This document shows, one piece after another, positions 32,780-36,814 of a stretch of DNA of 36,814 nucleotides. Below the pieces are notes generated by a model. That model saw nothing but the letters and a program-made list of their open reading frames with translations, had not been told where the DNA came from and did no database searches. The DNA is from Bacteriovorax sp. (lineage in GTDB: Bacteria; Bdellovibrionota; Bacteriovoracia; Bacteriovoracales; Bacteriovoracaceae), in the NCBI GenBank assembly GCA_028710485.1, contig JAQTTZ010000031.1:1-36814 (forward strand), read 5' to 3'. The translations under genes were made by a program, and so were the position numbers. How positions within the stretch are numbered: position 1 is the first letter of the stretch; each line of letters starts with the position of its first letter.

Positions 32780-33876
32780 TTAATTCGCTCAAGCCACACA
32801 CCACATTCCATATGATCAGTATATGGAAATTGATCAAACAATGCGATTCGCTTTATGCAATGAGTTTCAGTCAAGGTGGATAAATTATCTATTAAAGTAT
32901 TCGGATTACATGAAATATATAAAATACGCTTATAGTCCTGGACTAAAGCGAGAGTATTAGGATCAATCCCGGCCCTTGGAGGATCTACTAAAATGGTGGT
33001 AAATTCATAACTTTTTAAATCTATCCCTTTTAGTCGTGTGTATTCTCTTTTGCCAGACATCGCATCGCTAAAATCTTCGGCAGACATCCGAATGATCTGC
33101 AGATTTTTTATATTATTTAAAGCAATATTAAACTGGGCTGCTTCCACTGAAGGCTTGGCCAGTTCTGTGGCCAATACGTTTTTAAAATTTGGCGCAAGGG
33201 CAATTGAAAAATTTCCGTTGCCACAGTAAAGCTCAAGCAAATCACCAGTGCTATTTTTAGTCACATCAATTGCCCACTCCAACATTTTAATTGCAACTCT
33301 ACCGTTTGGTTGAGTAAAGCTATTTTCAATTTGTTTGTAAGTAAGAATTTTTCCAGCTAACGGCAATTGTTCTAAAACAAATTCTTGATCGATTATTATT
33401 TGTTGTTTGCGAGCGCGCCCAATTAAATTGACCTTAAACTTTAAGGCAAGCTTCTCTTTGAGTTTATGAGCAACATCAATCCAATCCGTGTTTAATTGAC
33501 GGTGATAGAGCAACGATACTAAAATTTCCCCACTCAAAGTAGAGAGAAAATCCACTTGAAATAATTTATGCCGAAGCACGAGATTGGGGCGCAACTCATC
33601 CATCAGTGCGATCATCATTTCGTTGATCAATGTACTGGCAGGCAGAAATTGTTCTGTCCGAATATTTTGATCTTTATCTTTATCAAACATGTAGTAATAG
33701 AGATCATCTCCCTCATGCCAAACACGAAACTCTGTACGCATTCGGTAATGAGTAGGCTCAGAAGCAAACACTTCAATTTCAGGTATGGGATATACTGCAA
33801 ATAATTGCTTTAACTTTTTAAGTTTTTCTTCAAGTTGTGAGTCGTAGTTGGAAGGGTCTAGTAATTCAATATTCAA
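32776..33876 (-). CDS. trmA: tRNA (uracil-5-)-methyltransferase
   Basis: SAM-dependent enzyme that makes m5U54 (ribothymidine) in the tRNA T-loop. The 366-residue protein matches E. coli TrmA in length and in many segments: [57 protein letters not shown] (SAM site) and [10 protein letters not shown]. The catalytic Cys is in [11 protein letters not shown], and [13 protein letters not shown] lies at the end. No FeS TRAM-type N-terminus is present, which separates it from RlmD. The start is TTG, with AAGGA 9-10 nt upstream. It follows mltA by 15 nt in the same operon. Confidence 0.96.
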   Translation of the reverse strand: MNIELLDPSNYDSQLEEKLKKLKQLFAVYPIPEIEVFASEPTHYRMRTEFRVWHEGDDLYYYMFDKDKDQNIRTEQFLPASTLINEMMIALMDELRPNLVLRHKLFQVDFLSTLSGEILVSLLYHRQLNTDWIDVAHKLKEKLALKFKVNLIGRARKQQIIIDQEFVLEQLPLAGKILTYKQIENSFTQPNGRVAIKMLEWAIDVTKNSTGDLLELYCGNGNFSIALAPNFKNVLATELAKPSVEAAQFNIALNNIKNLQIIRMSAEDFSDAMSGKREYTRLKGIDLKSYEFTTILVDPPRAGIDPNTLALVQDYKRILYISCNPNTLIDNLSTLTETHCIKRIALFDQFPYTDHMECGVWLERIN

Positions 33877-33891
33877 AATATTTTATCCTTG

Positions 33892-35055
33892 TTAATTTCG
33901 AGGCACCAGATAATAAAGTCGTCCTTTCTGCTTCATCACTCCAGCTTTTTGAGCGGCAGTGTCTCCTTTTCCAAAATACAAATCCACTCTCCCGCCACCG
34001 CGAATGGCCCCTCCGATATCCTCATCCAATACGAAACGAGGTAACTTCAACCAAGTTGTTGGTTCAATATCAGAAAGTGTTGCAAACTGTGGTTCTTCAA
34101 TGTCTAAAAAGGCTAGAGCACCTTTGGGGAAAAAATTTAAATCTGTTGCAATAGTTCTTCCCTCACTCACTTCCATGCCTGCATAAGTTAAAGCATCACT
34201 TTCTATTTTTTTAAAGAATACATAACTGGGATTAATATTGAGAATTTTTTGTAGCTCGTCTGCAGGCAAAGTTTTCAAGTAGGCTTTAATTTTTTGCATA
34301 CTCATTTTTTCTGGAGGAATGATATTTTTTAAGGATTTCCCAAGGGCCGCATAAGCGTGGCCATTTTGATTATCGTAACCCAAACGAATTTTTTCACCAT
34401 TCTCAAATTCGACAACTCCTGAGCCTTGAATCTGGATAAAAAAAGCATCAATAGGATCAAGCCATGCCAATTCAAGATTTTGATCTTTGAGTTTAGCATC
34501 GGTGTCGATTTCTTTACGAGTAAAGTAAGGGACAATAGTTTTATTTTCAATACGTCCTTGCAAGGTTCCAGGAACCTCTCCCTTGGGGATTTTATTAGCA
34601 AAGTATTTTAAATTGATGGTTACTAAATCATTAGGTGTTGCATAAAGAGCTCGTGAAAACTCCAGACTTTTTTGGTGTGAGCCATGGACTTGCGGTTCAT
34701 AGTATCCCGTAGACATGACCTCTCCCCAAGTGCTTCGCCCATAAACCTCATAAAAATCGAAATTTTGGCCAATCCAATCAGTCCAGTCGCTTTCGTGTTC
34801 GAGAATTTTTAGAAGTGCCGAAATATATTTTATTTTTTCAATTTTTCGGTCACCAAAAACCATGGGGTCTGCGACTTGTTTAGACATTTTCATCACATTA
34901 ATATGTTTTTTTAGGGCAATGAAAAAACTCTCTCTAGACAAGCTGTCAGAAAACTTTGGAGCAGACTTCACCGGCCGCATTGCATCTTCAACCCGCTTCA
35001 GAGGAGCTCTGGCGCAGCCAGTAAGGAATAAGAATAAGCAAAGTAAATATCTCAT
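33892..35055 (-). CDS. mltA: Membrane-bound lytic murein transglycosylase A
   Basis: Outer-membrane lipoprotein that cleaves peptidoglycan glycan strands to 1,6-anhydro products. The 387-residue precursor has lipobox LFLTGC (C14). The MltA domain includes STGYYEPQVHG, IPKGEVPGTLQGRIENK, LAWLDPIDAFFIQIQGSG and LGYDNQNGHAYAALGKSLK. The C-terminal 3D domain has DEDIGGAIRGGGRVDLYFG with its conserved aspartates, then RLYYLVP. It is the first gene of a two-gene unit with trmA, divergent from the DoxX gene. The ribosome site is weak. Confidence 0.95.
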   Translation of the reverse strand: MRYLLCLFLFLTGCARAPLKRVEDAMRPVKSAPKFSDSLSRESFFIALKKHINVMKMSKQVADPMVFGDRKIEKIKYISALLKILEHESDWTDWIGQNFDFYEVYGRSTWGEVMSTGYYEPQVHGSHQKSLEFSRALYATPNDLVTINLKYFANKIPKGEVPGTLQGRIENKTIVPYFTRKEIDTDAKLKDQNLELAWLDPIDAFFIQIQGSGVVEFENGEKIRLGYDNQNGHAYAALGKSLKNIIPPEKMSMQKIKAYLKTLPADELQKILNINPSYVFFKKIESDALTYAGMEVSEGRTIATDLNFFPKGALAFLDIEEPQFATLSDIEPTTWLKLPRFVLDEDIGGAIRGGGRVDLYFGKGDTAAQKAGVMKQKGRLYYLVPRN

Positions 35056-35177
35056 TTATCAATAATCGCCAAAGGCCCCTCACATGTCAAAAGCTGAACC
35101 ATTTAGTTGACGATAAAAGCTGATCGCTTAGAATTAAATAGAAAATATTTTATTATTCAAAAATAGAGGGATAAATA

Positions 35178-35615
35178 ATGAAAAACTTCAAGTACTTTTT
35201 TCAAATCGTTCATCATTCAAAACTTGGCTCCATCGCTCTATTAATTCTGCGCCTGATAGTTGGTAGTGCCTTTTTCATCCACGGATCGGGAAAAATTCAT
35301 ACTCCATTTAGCTGGATGCCACCTCAAGTTCCAATCCCCGCCTTTTTGCAATTTTTAGCGGCAATCTCAGAATTCGGAGGAGGTACGGCCTTATTACTCG
35401 GACTATTAACCCCACTGGCATCGCTGGGAATTGCTTGTACGATGTCTGGAGCTGTCTATATGCACTTAATAATCAGGCATGATCCATTTGTAAACCTTAC
35501 GGGAGGAATGTCTTATGAGCCCGCCTTGGGCTATTTAGGTGTCGCTATACTCTTTCTTGCAATGGGGCCAGGGAAATTTTCTTTAGATAAATTAATATTT
35601 GGTGAACGCAACTAA
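35178..35615 (+). CDS. DoxX-family membrane protein
   Basis: The 145-residue protein has four predicted membrane helices (about residues 17-36, 53-74, 78-98 and 116-133). The DoxX signature is RLIVGSAFFIHGSGKI near TM1, then FLAAISEFGGGTALLLGLLTPLAS and MSYEPALGYLGVAILFLAMG. DoxX-type proteins sit in the inner membrane and are linked to redox and thiol balance, but biochemical roles are poorly defined. GAGGG precedes the ATG. It is monocistronic and divergent from mltA. Confidence 0.9.
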   Translation: MKNFKYFFQIVHHSKLGSIALLILRLIVGSAFFIHGSGKIHTPFSWMPPQVPIPAFLQFLAAISEFGGGTALLLGLLTPLASLGIACTMSGAVYMHLIIRHDPFVNLTGGMSYEPALGYLGVAILFLAMGPGKFSLDKLIFGERN

Positions 35616-35627
35616 TTAATCTTTTAT

Positions 35628-35656
35628 ACAATTTAAAATTGTCATTAATATTTTTA
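35628..35656 (+). terminator. Weak AT-rich terminator candidate
   Basis: ACAATTT-A-AAATTGT (35628-35642) is a perfect palindrome 12 nt after the DoxX stop. It is followed by CATTAATATTTTT. The stem has low GC, so its strength is doubtful. Confidence 0.35.
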
Positions 35657-35698
35657 AAATTCATACGATAGAGAAGCCTCTTTTGAGGAAGCATTCTA

Positions 35699-35788
35699 AT
35701 GGGTATAGAGAATTTAATCGGCTTAATTTTTAAATTCTTTTTAAGTGTCGTCGCTTTTATTTGTATAAAATTTTTGATGTTTTCTTAA
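35699..35788 (+). CDS. Possible 29-residue single-helix membrane peptide
   Basis: The ATG at 35699 follows GAGGAA by about 8 nt and the frame runs 29 codons to TAA. The peptide, MGIENLIGLIFKFFLSV continuing to CIKFLMFS, is almost entirely hydrophobic with two Lys, and would form one membrane helix like known small membrane proteins or type I toxins. GCCTC-TTTT-GAGG folds over the ribosome site, a possible control of initiation. AT-rich DNA yields hydrophobic frames by chance, so this is tentative. No antisense RNA promoter was identified. Confidence 0.35.
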   Translation: MGIENLIGLIFKFFLSVVAFICIKFLMFS

Positions 35789-35794
35789 TATCTT

Positions 35795-36379
35795 TTATAA
35801 AGTTAAGTCGCTTATCTTTTTTTGGTTTGAATTGAGAGGATAAGACTTAAGTAATTTATAAATCGGAAAGGCACCACCCGAAATCATTTCGTAAAGAGCT
35901 AATTGCTCGACTTTTAGTTTTCCAAAATCAGTTCCATTGTAAGGCGAAATCATGTCCGAAACATTTTGAAAATTTTTAAGTCTAATAATTGGAAGTATTG
36001 GACGAAATAATTTGTCCTGCTGATAGATATTTTCGCTAATAAGATTTCTGGCCAAGTCATCTTGAAGTGATCGCAGTGGAATAGAATTTTGTACCCCAAT
36101 CCACAAGAGTCTTCCTTCCTTTTGATTAGGATAAACCGAAACACCTCTGAGCTTTAAGTCAAAAATGCCGTGCGATTGAATGATGCTTTTAATTTTAGCG
36201 TCTAGCTCAGAAATTTTATTATAATCCATTTCCCCCAGGCTTAATAGGTTTATATGAAAAAGCTCAGCTGGAACCCATTGGTGGGTGACTTCTGATTTGT
36301 TTAAATTAATTTTTAATTTTTTAAATTTTTGTTCATCAAGATGAAATTGAGAGGCGTTAATTGCTAAAGATAATTTCAT
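35795..36379 (-). CDS. 2'-5' RNA ligase/2H phosphoesterase-like protein with degenerate active site
   Basis: The 194-residue protein has the two-lobed 2H phosphoesterase layout of ThpR/LigT proteins. The strand KLSLAINASQF begins lobe 1 and WVPAELFHINLLSLGE holds motif 1. GVSVYPNQKEGRLLWIGVQNS is the conserved mid-domain F..P...RVLW-like segment. FRPILPIIRLKN holds motif 2, and LYEMISGGAFPIYKLLKSYPL is the usual end. Canonical members need HxTx twice. Here motif 1 is HIN (Thr lost) and motif 2 lacks its His entirely (P-I-L-P-I where PHITLA is expected), so RNA ligase or phosphodiesterase activity is unlikely. AGGAAAG precedes the ATG. It is probably a binding-only paralogue. Confidence 0.78.
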   Translation of the reverse strand: MKLSLAINASQFHLDEQKFKKLKINLNKSEVTHQWVPAELFHINLLSLGEMDYNKISELDAKIKSIIQSHGIFDLKLRGVSVYPNQKEGRLLWIGVQNSIPLRSLQDDLARNLISENIYQQDKLFRPILPIIRLKNFQNVSDMISPYNGTDFGKLKVEQLALYEMISGGAFPIYKLLKSYPLNSNQKKISDLTL

Positions 36380-36463
36380 ATAGTCTTTCCTGAAAAATAG
36401 ACTTCGGGACCTCTCTGCCCAAAAAATTTCTGCAAGAAATAATCCATAGCTTAAAAAAATATT

Positions 36464-36814
36464 TTACCTGAGTGGTTTCAAACCATATTTTTTCATAATT
36501 CTGACATAACTTCCATCTTGTTTCATCGCCTCAAAAGCCTTCTGCCATTTGTGTACAGTATCTGAATCGAGAGTTTTAGAACCTGCCAAGTATTCGTGGA
36601 GTATCAAAAGCGTAGCTCCTGCTCTCAACTCATCATCACCAAGCCCTCCCTTTTCTTTATATCTACTCTTGAAACTAAGAGGAGCGACCCAGGCATCAAG
36701 CCGTCTGAACTTCAACATTTTCACACACTGAGCATCAGTTGTGCATGATTCAACATTTTTAAATCCCCACTGCTTAAGCAATGTCTCCGCTAGAGAGCCG
36801 CGAAAAACACCAAT
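36464..36814 (-). CDS. Extracellular solute-binding protein family 3, C-terminal part
   Basis: The frame continues past the right edge. The 33 nt beyond the first possible TTG start read IGVFRGSLAET in frame, so the N-terminus is missing. The visible part is the second lobe of a periplasmic binding protein. It has GSLAETLLKQWGF, a cysteine pair in ESCTTDAQCV, MLKFRRLDAWVAP, then a late helix DTVHKWQKAFEAMKQDG and YVRIMKKYG, the usual end of amino-acid-type SBP_bac_3 proteins. The substrate is unknown. Neither ABC permease nor ATPase gene is in the window. Many orphan members sense or scavenge rather than transport. Confidence 0.8.
   Translation of the reverse strand: MGVFRGSLAETLLKQWGFKNVESCTTDAQCVKMLKFRRLDAWVAPLSFKSRYKEKGGLGDDELRAGATLLILHEYLAGSKTLDSDTVHKWQKAFEAMKQDGSYVRIMKKYGLKPLR

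Noticed and set aside
1-36814. CRISPR arrays, tRNA/rRNA genes, insertion sequences, integrases, toxin-antitoxin pairs or phage genes
   Set aside because: Read on both strands, I saw no regular spacer-repeat pattern, no cloverleaf-like sequence with a TTCGA-type loop, no transposase or integrase motif, and no terminal inverted repeats.

Overview
The window is AT-rich, densely packed bacterial chromosome with genes on both strands, many 4-nt overlaps and strong AGGAG-type ribosome binding sites. Several housekeeping proteins (RadD, TrmA, endonuclease IV, MltA) look proteobacterial. Many small exported proteins and lipoproteins, an exported papain-like protease and a DUF6172 protein suggest a Gram-negative of the Bdellovibrionota/Bacteriovoracales type. 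This placement is an inference from gene content and base composition; no rRNA or other taxonomic marker is present. I saw no tRNA, rRNA, CRISPR array, insertion sequence or prophage.

Layout. 1-1010: end of a PQQ-type sugar dehydrogenase. 1015-8381: two paralogous CBS-domain-only proteins, an acidic protein, a membrane histidine kinase coupled to an output-less receiver, a protein of unknown family, two small exported proteins, the repair helicase radD and an SPFH/band-7 membrane protein. 8412-13704: an exported double AhpD-like protein, a decayed pseudogene, small basic proteins, a DUF6544/DUF6920-type exported protein, a ribosome hibernation factor behind a consensus sigma-54 promoter, a DEAD-box RNA helicase and a DUF6172 protein. 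13753-19399: an outer-membrane barrel and a loose group of carbonyl/redox stress genes (glyoxalase I, flavodoxin-like, DJ-1/PfpI, DUF305, class I glutamine amidotransferase, PhnB-like VOC protein). 19444-26282: a two-gene lipoprotein unit and the complete operon tkt-rpiB-gnd-zwf-pgl, read leftward. 26497-29318: divergent from tkt, a PF10091/GH144-like glycoside hydrolase translationally coupled to a pyridine-nucleotide-disulfide oxidoreductase. 29309-36814: a papain-family protease, an envelope-protein pair with nfo, trmA with mltA, a DoxX membrane protein, a tiny membrane peptide, a 2H phosphoesterase-like protein that has lost catalytic motif residues, and the end of a family 3 solute-binding protein.

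Together, the tkt operon supplies NADPH and pentose phosphates from glucose-6-phosphate. The divergent hydrolase/oxidoreductase pair is a plausible but unproven sugar-supply or redox partner. The hibernation factor, stress proteins and SPFH/CBS genes suggest stationary-phase or starvation physiology. The best candidates for something undescribed are the hydrolase-oxidoreductase pair beside the pentose phosphate operon, the exported duplicated AhpD-like protein, and the degenerate 2H protein. None amounts to a clear new multi-gene system on sequence alone. Several start codons were moved from the longest reading frame to a start preceded by a Shine-Dalgarno sequence. Three genes shorter than 60 codons are added (9950-10096, 13597-13704, 35699-35788).
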